The translations under genes and the position numbers were made by a program. Positions 1 through 9,638 of a DNA stretch of 64,000 nucleotides are shown here, piece by piece; within the stretch, counting starts at the first letter, position 1, and the number at the start of each line of letters is the position of its first letter. The notes beneath the pieces are model-generated. The model was given only the letters and a program-made list of their open reading frames with translations, searched no databases and had not been told where the DNA came from. The DNA is from Gnetum montanum. Lineage: Eukaryota; Streptophyta; Gnetopsida; Gnetales; Gnetaceae. Location of the stretch: positions 42,676-106,675 of the forward strand of contig MNCI01020368.1 of assembly GCA_015680685.1 (NCBI GenBank). The letters run 5' to 3'.

Positions 1-1869
1 AGATGTGAGATAATTGGACAACATCCCTTAGGATGGTCATAATAGCAGATCTCACATCTACCATCATCGTCTGAATCAGAATTTTTGGCCTCATCAGAGT
101 TAGAAATGTTTCCCTTACCCTCGTTATGTGCAAGGTTAAAGTTTCTCCGCATGTCTTTGCTTTTGTCACTACTTTGCTCATCCTTAGACTCTTCTACGAT
201 TTTCAAAACTGTTTCTATTCATGAGTCTAAAGAATCCCACATTTGGTCTACCTTAGCCGATACCTCCGTTGTTAACTTTTGGATCGGCACGGTTTTCCGG
301 TTCACCAACTCTTCGAGAGGTGATTCATCCTCCTCATCACAGAATTTTACTCCCTTCTTGCGAAGGGAGGGATCACGGTTGTATTGCTCCGCACTTTCTC
401 GTTTACGTAGCTCACCCTCTTCTTGCGCTACTTATTCCAACAAGATTTCAACTTCATGGGCTCTTAGTTGAGAGAGTCTCCCTTGGGCGTACGTCCCAAG
501 AGTTCTTCTCGTTTCATTTCGTAGCCCATCCACGAGGTGGCGAAGTTGATCCCGTTTAGCGTACCCATGGCCTGGGCAATGATGTAGCAATGTGTAATAA
601 CGGGCCATGGCAGCATCTAAGGATTCATAAGCTCCTTGTTTCCAACCTTGGATTTGCTTACGCAAGTTAGACACTCTGGAGTACGTTTGATATTTATTGT
701 TGAACAGTTCGAGCATTGTACTCCACCTCCTAATGGTCTCCGGTTCTAAGGACCGGTACCAGCTTTATGCTTCTTTAGTGAGTGTCCTTGGGAACAACTT
801 GAGTTTCTGCCACTCATTGTCTATGTTCTGCAAGGCACAGGCATCGTGGAATTCCTGTAAATGATGCTGAGGATCAGCGTTGTATCCCCCTTCAAAATGT
901 GGAATATTATTTATATCCAAACGCTTGATCCTACTGTCTTTTAAATGCCTTGTGGGAATCCTAACTGCCTCTCTAATATCAAGCATGCTTCGGGTTGCGA
1001 ATAGGGGTCCTTCATGATTATCTCTTTCATGACGTCTGTGATGTCTACGTGGGGGTTCCCTATTCTCCCTACGTCCTTTCCCTTGTCCTAATTCCTCTCG
1101 ACCTTCCTGTCGAGGCATTTCATCTCTTTTACCTTTACTCTCCGCATTATGCTCATGGTGGCTGCGCCCAGATGTGGAAGGAGAGTGTGAATGATGAGAT
1201 GAAGGAGAAGAAGAAGGGGATCCATCACCATGGTGATGTTTCTTACCTTCTCTTCGGCTGCTTGGTCCCCGATCGTCGTAACGATCAAGATGCCTATCAT
1301 TAGTGTGAGTAGTTGTTCCTGCCGTGAATAGCTGGTGCTCACGGGGATCAGGGCCTGGAATATGTATCATTGATCTAAGGCCCTGATGCCTAACCTCTTC
1401 ACTAGAGTGAGGAGGGGGAACATCATTTCCTAAGAAACCCATTGTGAGGGGTTCCTCGTAACCTATTTCACTAATGACATGGGGAACCTTGCCCTTCAAG
1501 AGTGAATGTTGGCTCTCCTACCTTGCATCCCGAATACGTTGGGCGTTTGTGGGACGATAATCCCTCATGCGATATGTTCCAGCAATGTATTCAGTGAATA
1601 AGTCCTGCATGCCAATCTGTGCCAATTCACGGAGAAGCATGTTCGGAACGGATCGATCTGGTGGTAAAACTATATTACCAACCGAATCTCTCCAGCGCAA
1701 CTGTTCATCCTGATGGAGGGTAAAAGTGTAATTAGGAATATACTCATCGGGATGAGTATAAGTTATCGAATACTATTTAGGACTTGGCTGATCTCGGTTA
1801 TGCATATGATGCTAACTTTCTCGGTTATGTATTGTCCTTAGGTGATTTGATTGCATGAGAAGAAGCCAT
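1..1869 (-). pseudogene. gag of element A, broken
   Basis: Gag would form the virus-like particle of the retrotransposon. The likely start is the ATG at 1869, which begins MASS; stops and a frame change follow within about 25 codons. The clear reading then starts near 1775 with the conserved THPDEYIPN stretch and runs through segments ending at 1518, 765 and 432, each separated by a stop. A Ser/His/Arg-rich hinge lies around 1050-1350. The retrotransposon gag core (LELFNNKYQTYSRV, TRRTLGTYAQGRLSQLRAHE) lies at about 716-432. Near the left edge is a Cys/His knuckle of form C-x2-C-x3-H-x3-C (CEICYYDHPKGC). The same order is seen in B/C, D/E and H. The plus-strand reading frames here are shadows. 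Confidence 0.85.
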
Positions 1870-1997
1870 TTCTAATGGTGTGCTAATTTTTACCGTTATT
1901 TAATGTTCTTAATTAACTGATTAACCCTAAGGTTCGTTTTATGCTCACAACGATGTGAGTGATATCCCTTATGTTAAATTGGCGTAAAAACACTTAG

Positions 1998-2015
1998 TCC
2001 CCGGCAACGGCGCCA
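1998..2015 (-). other. Primer-binding site of element A (tRNA-Asp type)
   Basis: On the minus strand it reads TGGCGCCGTTGCCGGGGA, one base from the LTR end. This is the exact complement of the 3' end of plant cytosolic tRNA-Asp as I know it, with the final CCA included. It sets the element orientation as minus. The sites in D/E, B/C and H are decayed versions. Confidence 0.9.
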
Positions 2016-2016
2016 A

Positions 2017-3058
2017 TGATGAGTGGCGAGGTACCCCTACACTCCACCATACGAATACGAGCGTACACGCGCGATCCGGTCGAACTCCGCAGACTAAATG
2101 CCTTAACGCCACAAGAAACACTTGGGGTTAATCGTTCGTTGTCTTCCCAGGCTTGCTTGTATGTGTCACGGTGTATGGTTAAGCAAGTCTGAGGTATGTG
2201 ATTTTTTTGGTATTTTCGGCTTATCTTCTATGCTACCAGGAGGAAGGGTTGAGAAAACTAAACTAACTCTAACTAAGATCTAAGTCTAAATTAACTAGCG
2301 TCAGCATCCGTTCCCACTTGCCGGACACACCCTGAACTATGCAACTGCAGCTTACCAAACGCTAATCGTTACTGGGATCGCCACACGTAACGCAAGTGCT
2401 CGAAGTGGTCGTACTGAGGCACCTATTTAGCCTACGTGTGATAAGTAGCCAATTCCTTAGCCAGCCGTACACACCCGTGGGTGCTCGTAACTAAGTCGTA
2501 CTTATCACACGTTTTAGCCTAGCAATGAGTAGCCAATTCCTCAACTAGCCGTACACATTGGACTACCACTGGGATTACCAAGCGCAGAACCCTGGAATAC
2601 GCTACTGGGTTACCAAGCAGCCAATGCTCGTAATTGAGTCGTACTCATGCGTTGCGGCAAGCAGCCGATTCCTTGATTAGCCATACACGTCCGTAAACGC
2701 TCGTAATCAAGTCGTACTTGCGCGCACTAGGAAAGTAGTAAATAAACAACAGCAAAACCATGTACTGCAAGGTTTATCCAATCAAGTTCGTCTTTATTGC
2801 CGTACACAACTTGGGTTCAGGTTTACAAGCTGCTCGAATAAAGAGCCGTTCACTCTAGGACTCCTACTGAGGGCACATGGGGAAAAATTCTAACTCTGGA
2901 GTGATCAATCTGCCAGAGCTTCGCTACACTAGCCAGGATTGGGAAATGAAGGGAGTGCCACCTCTTATTTATAGATATGGCAGCGGGACGCGATATCACG
3001 TATGCGATATCGTAGGAGAAGACGCGATATCGCGACACATGCAAGTCGCGTCTCATCA
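2017..3058 (-). repeat. 5' LTR of element A (1042 bp)
   Basis: The boundaries are TG next to the PBS at 2017 and CA at 3058; on the minus strand the LTR begins TGATGAGACG. It aligns along its length with LTRs B (45617-46699) and C (52244-53322). On the minus strand it has GATATC-rich palindromes near its start (3048-2989), a TATA box (CTATAAATAAGAGG, near 2978-2961), and an AATAAAGA poly(A)-type signal near 2840. Several spaced copies of a short pattern (gccgattcctt...tcgtacttg) occur between 2450 and 2730. Confidence 0.88.
2989..3048. repeat. GATATC palindromes in U3 of LTR A
   Basis: Two or three copies of a palindrome built on CGATATCG sit 10-70 bases upstream of the TATA box as read on the minus strand. 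The same position is richer in LTRs B and C. Function unknown; see findings. Confidence 0.7.
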
Positions 3059-3279
3059 GGGGTCATTCTCTAATTACATTCTCCCATCAATCTTTTAATA
3101 AAATAAAAATCAATGTGTCTTTTCACTTGATGTGATAACAAAGTGCAAATTCAATTTTTTTTTCTCTCTTGTCTATCTTGTTGGACACATGGGACATGGC
3201 ACACTATTTTGATAAATTTGAAGAATATAAAGTGATAATTCTAGAGCCAGTGAAGTGTATGTTGTTTTGAATTCTTTAT
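3059..3279 (+). pseudogene. Left fragment of Copia element J (gag)
   Basis: A 221-base strip lies between LTR A and LTR D. It weakly encodes a Copia-type gag C-terminal half (frame with DKFEEYKVIILEPVK, then a one-base shift). Its end joins logically to 41839, where the Copia reading continues, because D/E is inserted between them with duplicated tttat/tttac. The joined flanks fit the short Leu-Pro-Lys-Ser stretch usual in Copia gag. The 5' part of J lies under or beyond element A. Confidence 0.6.
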
Positions 3280-4107
3280 TGATGAGCCTTGATATCAAAC
3301 CCTTGATATCGGGATTGACCAAGCGACATTGGATGCACGATGTCATAGCCTGTCTCGTTGGCTATAAATAAGAGACAGGGGCACTTGGTTTTGCATAGTT
3401 TCTTTCAATCCTTAGCCAAACTCTTACAGTTTTTACTTTCCAAACTTAGAATTATTTCTGAGTGCCCATAGTAGGAGTCATAAAGTGAACAGATCTTTAT
3501 TCAAGCATTGTGTACCTAAGCACACCTTGTGTTCAAAAATAAAGATGAACTTTGTGATAAACCTTGCAACATTTAGAATAGCTTAATTGCTGCATTATTG
3601 CATTTAATGTTATTTACGGTTATTTACTACTTTCATTAGTTAATTAATGTTATTTTTATAGAATTGTTAATTATCAATAAATTAACACACTCGGCAAAAC
3701 CACTTCGAGCATATGTGGAACACTTGGTAACCCAATAATGACTAGCATTTGGTAATCCTAGTAGTGTTACACTGGTTCAGGATGTGTCTGGAGAGTGGGA
3801 ATAGATGCTAGTCCCAGGACTAGTTAGAGAATAGTTAATTAGTTAAATCAAATTAGTTATTAAGATACTTCATTTCTCTCTCTTAAGCATCAAGAATATA
3901 AAACATAAAATTAATAAAAATCATATACCTCAAGTTTACTTAACCATACAACTATGCCTTACAAGTAAGCTTGGGAAGACAATGATTGCATAACTCATTA
4001 TTTTTTCTATATAGGTGCATAAGCACTTAATCCTTGGAGTTCAACCGAATCACATGTGAATGCTCGTATTTGTATTGTTGGGCATAGGGGTACCTCATCG
4101 CTCATCA
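3280..4107 (+). repeat. 5' LTR of element D/E (828 bp)
   Basis: It begins TGATGAGC and ends CTCATCA. The TATA box is ctataaataag near 3362-3372, and two GATATC-centred palindromes lie 40-70 bases upstream. A poly(A)-type signal AATAAAGATG lies near 3540. It matches LTR E over its whole length. The R/U5 part is also recognisably similar to LTRs A, B and C, although U3 differs. Confidence 0.9.
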
Positions 4108-4108
4108 T

Positions 4109-4126
4109 TGGTGCTGTTTCTAGGGA
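4109..4126 (+). other. Primer-binding site of element D/E, decayed
   Basis: TGGTGCTGTTTCTAGGGA, one base after the LTR. It differs at five positions from the intact site in element A. Four of the five are C-to-T or G-to-A, as expected of methylated DNA losing cytosines. Confidence 0.8.
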
Positions 4127-4288
4127 TTTTGTTATTTGTGCACTAATTAGAACTTAGGAAATCCTTCCATGGTTGGAACGAACCCTCAAAGTTAACTATC
4201 CTACAATCATTGAAAAAGAGTAACGCAAACTGAGTAATTAATCATATCTCCTTCTTATGAGAGTGCTTCACTAATTAGGTTCGACACC

Positions 4289-6359
4289 ATGAATAATCGG
4301 AGGCAAGGTGCACATGATGATCCACTAGTGCCCCAACAGTTTTGCACGGTATACACTCATCCTGATGAGTATATACCAGACTTTACCTTTATTCTCCACC
4401 AAGATGAGCAACTGTGATGGCATGATTTAGAAGGTAACATAGTGTTACCACCTGATCGCTTGATCCCAAGCATGCTTCTTCGTGCTCCCACATGAATTGG
4501 TATGCAACACTTACAATTAGAGTATGTTGTACATGAACAAGACTCAAGAAATTATCAACCCATAGAGGCATAATGTTAGAGGCATTTACAATAGGAGAGA
4601 CATTAAAAATCCATGAAGAGGAAGTGATCTTAGGATGTTCCATATGTCCTAAGTGAAAAAAAGGGTGGTGAACCTTTCTTTGGAGGTTTTCCACAAAACA
4701 ATGTTCCTCTCGTTGACTTCAATCAAGGAGTTGGGTACTAGAATCTTCACTCAACTATTCATAATCCAGGTTCTAGTACCAACGGACACAAAGGATTTGA
4801 AAAAGAAACACAAACACATGATAATGATGGAAATTTCGATATTAACCGCGACCAAGGTCATGACCATCGAAGAGAATGTGATAGGCACCATCATGGTGCC
4901 AATCCTCCTTCCTCTTTACCTTCATCATCTTCTTCCCCCTCTCCTTCGGGATCTGAATGCAATCGCAAAGGGAAAAACCATGAGGATAACGGTAGGAAAA
5001 ATAGAAATCGCCAACAAGATGGTAGAGAAAGGGGGCAAGGGCATTCCAGAGAGACACATCACGAAAGAAGGAAGAGTAGGGGATAGCATAGGCATCATAG
5101 ATGTTATAGAAAACATGATCATGATAAACCCCTACTCGCCACCCTAAGTATGTTAGATATAACAAAGGCCGTTAGGATCCCAACAAGGCACCAGAAAGAT
5201 AGTAGATCAAAAGACTAGACATGAATAAAATCCCATGATTCGAAAGGGGGGTACAATGCTGATCCTCAAAACCATTTGCAAGCATTCCATGACACATGTG
5301 CCTTGCAGAACATAGAAAAAAAATGGCAAAAGTTAAAGTTATTCCCAAGGACACTAATCAAGGATGCAAAAAGTTGGTACTAATCCTTAGAACTAGAATC
5401 CATTCATCGATGGAGTACCATGTTGAAGCTATTTAACGATAAGTATCAAACATACTCCCAAGTGTCCAACCTGCATTAGCAAATCCAAGGATGGAAACAA
5501 GGAGGACATGAATCCTTGGATGCTACCATGGACCGATATTATTCATTATTACATCGTTGCCCTTCCCATGGTTACTCACAAAAGGAACAAATATGCCATC
5601 TCGTAGATGGGCTTAGGTACAAAATACAAAGAACCCTTGGGACTTATGCCCAAGGAAGGCTATATGAGCTCAAAGCTCATCAAATACAAAGATTGTTGGA
5701 GTAAGCTACCAAGGAGGAAGGAAAGTTGAGGAAAAGAGAAAGTGCAGAGGAGTACAATAGAAATCCTTCCCTCTGAAAGAAGGAAATTAGGTTTTGCAAA
5801 GATGCAGAAGAGTCACCACTTGAAGAGATGGTGAATAAGAAGACTTTGCCCATTCAAAAATTTACATCAGAAATATCAAAAAAAGTGGATCAAACGTGGA
5901 GCTCTCTAGATGAAAAATTCCAAACTATCCTAAAACTAGCAGAGGATTATAGAGAACAAAGTAGTGATTGAGAGAGAAGGAAAAAGAAAGAAGCTGAGTA
6001 TGCATATAATAGGGGTAAATGCAAGGTTTCCATCAATGAAGAGGTTGTGGATTCAGACACAAAAAATGATGGTGGATGTGAGATTTGCTCATATGACCAT
6101 CTTAAGGGATGTTTCCTAGTAGTGTCACATCTGCAAGAGTCTAGGATGTATGCACTAAACCTACAATTAAACATACAACAAACACCTAGAAGGTTATCTT
6201 ATCCTCAAGGTAACCCAAGGTAGTTCCACCAACCATTGACATATTATTCAAGTGGAGCTCCACCACAACTAAATGAACAATATCAGCACTGGCAACACCC
6301 ACAATCAAGGGGAATGCCACCACCAAGTCAACAGTACCCTTACCATCAACCTGACCCAT
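4289..6359 (+). pseudogene. gag of element D/E, first part
   Basis: The start ATG at 4289 (MNNRRQGAHDDPLVPQ) is followed by the family signature THPDEYIPDFTF. Many stops follow, several at codons that are Trp or Gln in A and B/C. Landmarks: VLPPDRLIPSMLLR near 4450, a Ser/His/Arg-rich hinge at 4850-5130, the gag core at about 5420-5700 (TLGTYAQGRLYELKAHQIQ), and a knuckle CEICSYDHLKGC near 6080. The reading stops where element F begins at 6365 and resumes at 17838. The long plus-strand frame at 4653-5147 is a shadow. Confidence 0.82.
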
Positions 6360-6364
6360 ACGCG

Positions 6365-7955
6365 TATAACGATGGAAAAAGTCGGCCGCTGGAAAATACC
6401 AACAAAATTCCGTGTACACAGTTTTAACCATGGATCCATGCGAGGGCTATGCTAGAAAAAACGAATTCGCGGTGCCCTGAATGGTCTTGTCGATCAGACA
6501 GGGACTTATTAAATCAGTAAACCGATGGAGATTATCAATATTCCGTGGAACGATTTGATTCGACGAGTCGCGAAATGAGAAAACGATGTAGATAACTTGT
6601 AATGATGATAACGTTAACTCGGTAAAAAGAATCAGACACGAGAGAAATGCATGATTTCAAGATCTACGCTTTGACCCAAAAAAATGAATATTTTGTATTG
6701 TCAAGTTACACTAGGGAGACCCCGATTATCTTGTGTGAAACAAACACAAAATAACAAGAAAACCATCTAAACAAAAGTACAGAATGGAGTCCGATCTACC
6801 TCGTAGGCCAAAGATGGGATGCAAGTAAGGCCAAGCTCTGACGTCTATCGATCAACTGCCTCTGATCAATAGAACTCACAAGCCATACCAGATGATCTTT
6901 TGATCTCTAATCTACTCTTTTTGCCTTGGGTAGTCTCTGCTCAGAACTGCTGACGATCGCTAATGGAGAAAGTTGTGTCTTCGCCAAAGGGCCAATCGCT
7001 TCTACTGCCAATGTTCAAGCCAAATGTTTCCTGTCTCTGTTGAAAGATAGTGCTGCCCAAAAGATTTCCAAAAAATGTTGTTCTCTCTCTTTTTCTCTCT
7101 GTGTGTCTTTTTTTCTATCTCTGTCTATTTTTTTTCTTCGCCAACTAGGATATTTATAAGTTTGACAATATGTGGAGAAGGCATAGCTGTGATGACACGT
7201 GTTTCAAACCTTTCATAAGATCGTTGACTTGACCATCCTTGTGTTGAAATTCGTGACTACGCACAATACGCGCATCTGCGTATTGTGCGTATGAATACCA
7301 AACGTCAATTGGGCATGTCTCGGTTGATTTTAGGCTACATTATGCTCATACGCATTGCGTCGCGTGCAAGAGCGTAATAAAGCATAAAAGTAATGAACTC
7401 AAGTTGCTTTATGCTCGTTCACGTTGTCAAGCGTAGTGAAGCGTAAACAATGATTAACTTGACGATGAATTACGTTGACGTACGCTGGGTTGCGTAACTA
7501 GCGTAAGGAGATCAATTTGCAAGAAAGAGAAAGAAGTTGATTTGTTGCGCTTCCTTTGGACTCTCTTTGACATTTTCGAAGCTCATTACGCTCCCTTGTG
7601 TAATAGAGCGTAAATCTGCCCTTGGACAAAAGACTTAGCAGAATACATGAGAGATCGCATATTACGTTGCTTAGGCCTTAGGCTTCACCAGATCCGCTGA
7701 TGTAAACCGCCTTCTGACGTCAAACTATGTTAAACAGAATTACGCTATGCGTCATTACGCCATGTTGTGTAATGTAGCGTAAAGACAGAAAACATAATAA
7801 AATAGGAACTCTGTAAAAAAGGAAACCGAAGTCTTGATGTCGCGCGCCTCTTTGCCTTGCCTTGCCTTATTCTCCTTTCTGGAATTCTGTCATGTATTTT
7901 TGTCTGAATCGTGAATATTCACCCGAAGCCGACTCACAATTTTCACGGTGTTTCA
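6365..7955 (-). repeat. 3' LTR of element F (1591 bp)
   Basis: On the minus strand it starts TGAAACACCG next to the PPT and ends at 6365 in a mutated TGTTATA (other copies end TGTTACA). The TATA box is ACTTATAAATATCC near 7161-7149, about 800 bases from the LTR start. A 14-bp hairpin (7258-7291) lies about 100 bases upstream of it. At least ten copies of GCGTAA or its complement are spread through 7260-7800. A plus-strand frame at 6926-7159 recurs in the other LTRs only because LTRs are copies of each other. Confidence 0.92.
7258..7291. repeat. Perfect 14-bp hairpin in U3 of LTR F (left copy)
   Basis: The stem tacgcacaatacgc pairs with its exact complement around the loop gcatct. It lies about 100 bases upstream of the TATA box. 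The copies at 17140-17173, 21633-21666 and 37366-37399 keep the structure with one to a few stem mismatches. Confidence 0.85.
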
Positions 7956-7968
7956 ATGGCCCCTCTTT
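7956..7968 (-). other. Polypurine tract of element F
   Basis: AAAGAGGGGCCAT on the minus strand, directly before the 3' LTR start. It would prime plus-strand DNA synthesis. The identical tract is at 22167-22179 in G. Confidence 0.85.
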
Positions 7969-9116
7969 GTTGACGGTTAGAGCGCTTGCCCGAAAGATGT
8001 CGACAAAGAATATGAAACACTGGATAGGTAAAAGCATCAACAGCGTTCATCCATGGTTACTCAAGTATCGCCCTGTCAACATAGAAGAGCAAAGATGGAG
8101 GAAGTAGGAGATAGGATAGTACATTAGGAAACAGGTTCGGGGAAGACGCAAATGAGTAAGGATGACTTCTTCACGCATAAGCAGTTCGGCGTTTCTCCTG
8201 CATGTGTGTTAGCATGGAGTTACACCGTTATTTTGTAGATAAAGGGGCTGCATAGACAAATTTTCTTGAGTCTGCACGGCCTGGGTGAGATGTGTTTCAC
8301 CCATTTTGCTGACCCCATTATTTTTTTTGAGTGTCCATTAGGCGAACTGCGTTACGCCAGTTTATGGACTTGATTGTAATGCGAATGCGGAAAACGGGTG
8401 CTGTGTGTGTAGATTTTGCAAATGGGAAGTAGATGGTAGAGATGAAGTACAGTAAGAGCTGAGGGTAAGATTATAAGGGAAACAGGGATGCGCTTCTAAG
8501 CGGACGAGCTAACCTGAGCAGCCATTTCAAAACGCTGTTTGTACTTCACCGCTCAGATGAATGCACCTTTAAATGACATCCTCGAATCAAGTAACCTACA
8601 ACCAAAGAAGAAAACAGAGGATACCATTATCCATGCGAATCGTGGGCGAGGTTGTTGAAACAAGTACTATTAGAGGCGAGATAAATTGATCGGGCCATGA
8701 AGGAGGAACTGTAGCACGAGGCTCGAATCTTCACCATTGACGCTCGGCCCAGCATATCGTCGCCAAAGATCATCAGACTCAGCGCATCTGACTGGTTATG
8801 CAAAGGACCGGCTAGATGAATCTATGAAGCCCGAGCCTTATAGTGATGATGGGTGGAGATCCCCAAGGTCGCAATTGGTGCAAAGTCCCTTGGGGCCCCG
8901 GGCGGCGCAACTAACCGCTCAGAGGTACCACCGCTGAAATGGGAGCAGTGACGGTATCTCCGAGGGGTCAGTAGTATGCCCTTCAGCACATCTGAGGAAG
9001 CAGAGAATGCCGGTGAGGTAGTGACGTTGAGTCTGTCTCAGCGTCCCAACTCATGTGTCTTGCAGCTACACAGAGATAGTCACGCTCGCTTGAGTTGCAT
9101 GAGAGCAGTTTGTGAG
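7969..9116 (-). other. 3' untranslated region of element F
   Basis: About 1.1 kb without a credible coding region, between the tandem-repeat block and the PPT. It is conserved in G at 22180-23331 with the same base composition and many small changes. The short plus frames at 7862-8107 and 8737-8937 have no conserved partner frame and are chance. Confidence 0.7.
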
Positions 9117-9601
9117 CCCCAGTTTTAAGTCCTGGTAGACTGTCGTTGCTGGTTTTAAGTCTCAGCAGACCATAGTCCCAATTTAAAGTTTGGGTGGATC
9201 AAAAAATGCTAGTTTGACATCGTAGCGGATGATGGCAAAGCTGATTTATGGTCTCAGTAGACCGTGATGTGGGTGTCAGTTTTGTGTCATGACCCAGGGA
9301 CAAATCTATACTGGTTTTACATCTCAGTAGACGGATTCTTACCTTTGCCAGTTTTATGTCATGGTGGACAGCCGGTGCTAGTTTAGTGTCGTGGCGGACG
9401 CATGCAGAAAATGCCAATTTTTCGTCTTGACGGACCTATACAACACTGCCAGTTTTACGTCGTAGTGGACAGTTACAACTTGCCAGTTTTACGTCATGGT
9501 GGACAGTCAGTGCCAGTTTAGCGTCGTGGCGGACGCGTGAAGGGAGTGCCAGTTTTACGTCGTAGCGGACGGTTGTTGCCAGTTTAGCATCGTAGCGGAT
9601 G
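9117..9601 (-). repeat. Diverged tandem repeats in the 3' UTR of element F
   Basis: About 15 imperfect units of 25-40 bases share the core (plus strand) tgccagttttacgtcgtagcggac, quoted here as two parts: tgccagttttacg and tcgtagcggac. Spacers between cores vary in length. The block lies just 3' of integrase in sense orientation and is matched at 23332-23805 in G. Established knowledge: 3' UTR arrays of this kind are known in plant Tat/Ogre elements and can seed satellite DNA. Confidence 0.85.
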
Positions 9602-9638
9602 ATTATGGCCATACCTGATGTTCACACTGAAGATGCAG

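Larger units (their letters stand above)
1..3058 (-). mobile_element. Element A: Athila-like Ty3/gypsy retrotransposon, 5' part only
   Basis: Read on the minus strand this is 5' LTR (3058-2017), a one-base gap, a tRNA-Asp-like primer-binding site, a leader of about 130 bases and a decayed gag running off the left edge. The gag and LTR are close relatives of those in element B/C at 45617-53322. Protease, reverse transcriptase and the 3' LTR would lie left of the window, so I cannot tell whether this copy kept pol. The base run after the LTR (ggggt) could be one arm of a target-site duplication, but the other arm is outside. Confidence 0.9.

Noticed and set aside
995-1303. A plus-strand frame of 102 codons over gag of A, with a partner at 51287-51511
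   Set aside because: Both are shadows of the minus-strand gag hinge, recurring because the gags are homologous.
3059-3063. ggggt as a target-site duplication arm of element A
   Set aside because: The other arm would be left of the window, so it cannot be tested.
4653-5147. A 164-codon plus frame in the gag hinge of D/E
   Set aside because: It is out of frame with the conserved gag reading and is rich in Ile/Met/Lys, as expected from a shifted Ser/His/Arg hinge.
6926-7159. A plus-strand frame starting MGSLCSEL that recurs in all four Tat-type LTRs (also 16808-17041, 37055-37267; shifted in 21317-21523)
   Set aside because: LTRs are copies, so recurrence is expected. The frame runs against the LTR's own direction, its C-terminus is low-complexity Ser/Phe/Leu from a pyrimidine run, and it shifts frame between F and G.
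9117-9601. Regularly spaced repeats that might suggest a CRISPR array
   Set aside because: Units are diverged, spacers are short and not unique, the setting is a plant retrotransposon, and no cas-like gene is present.
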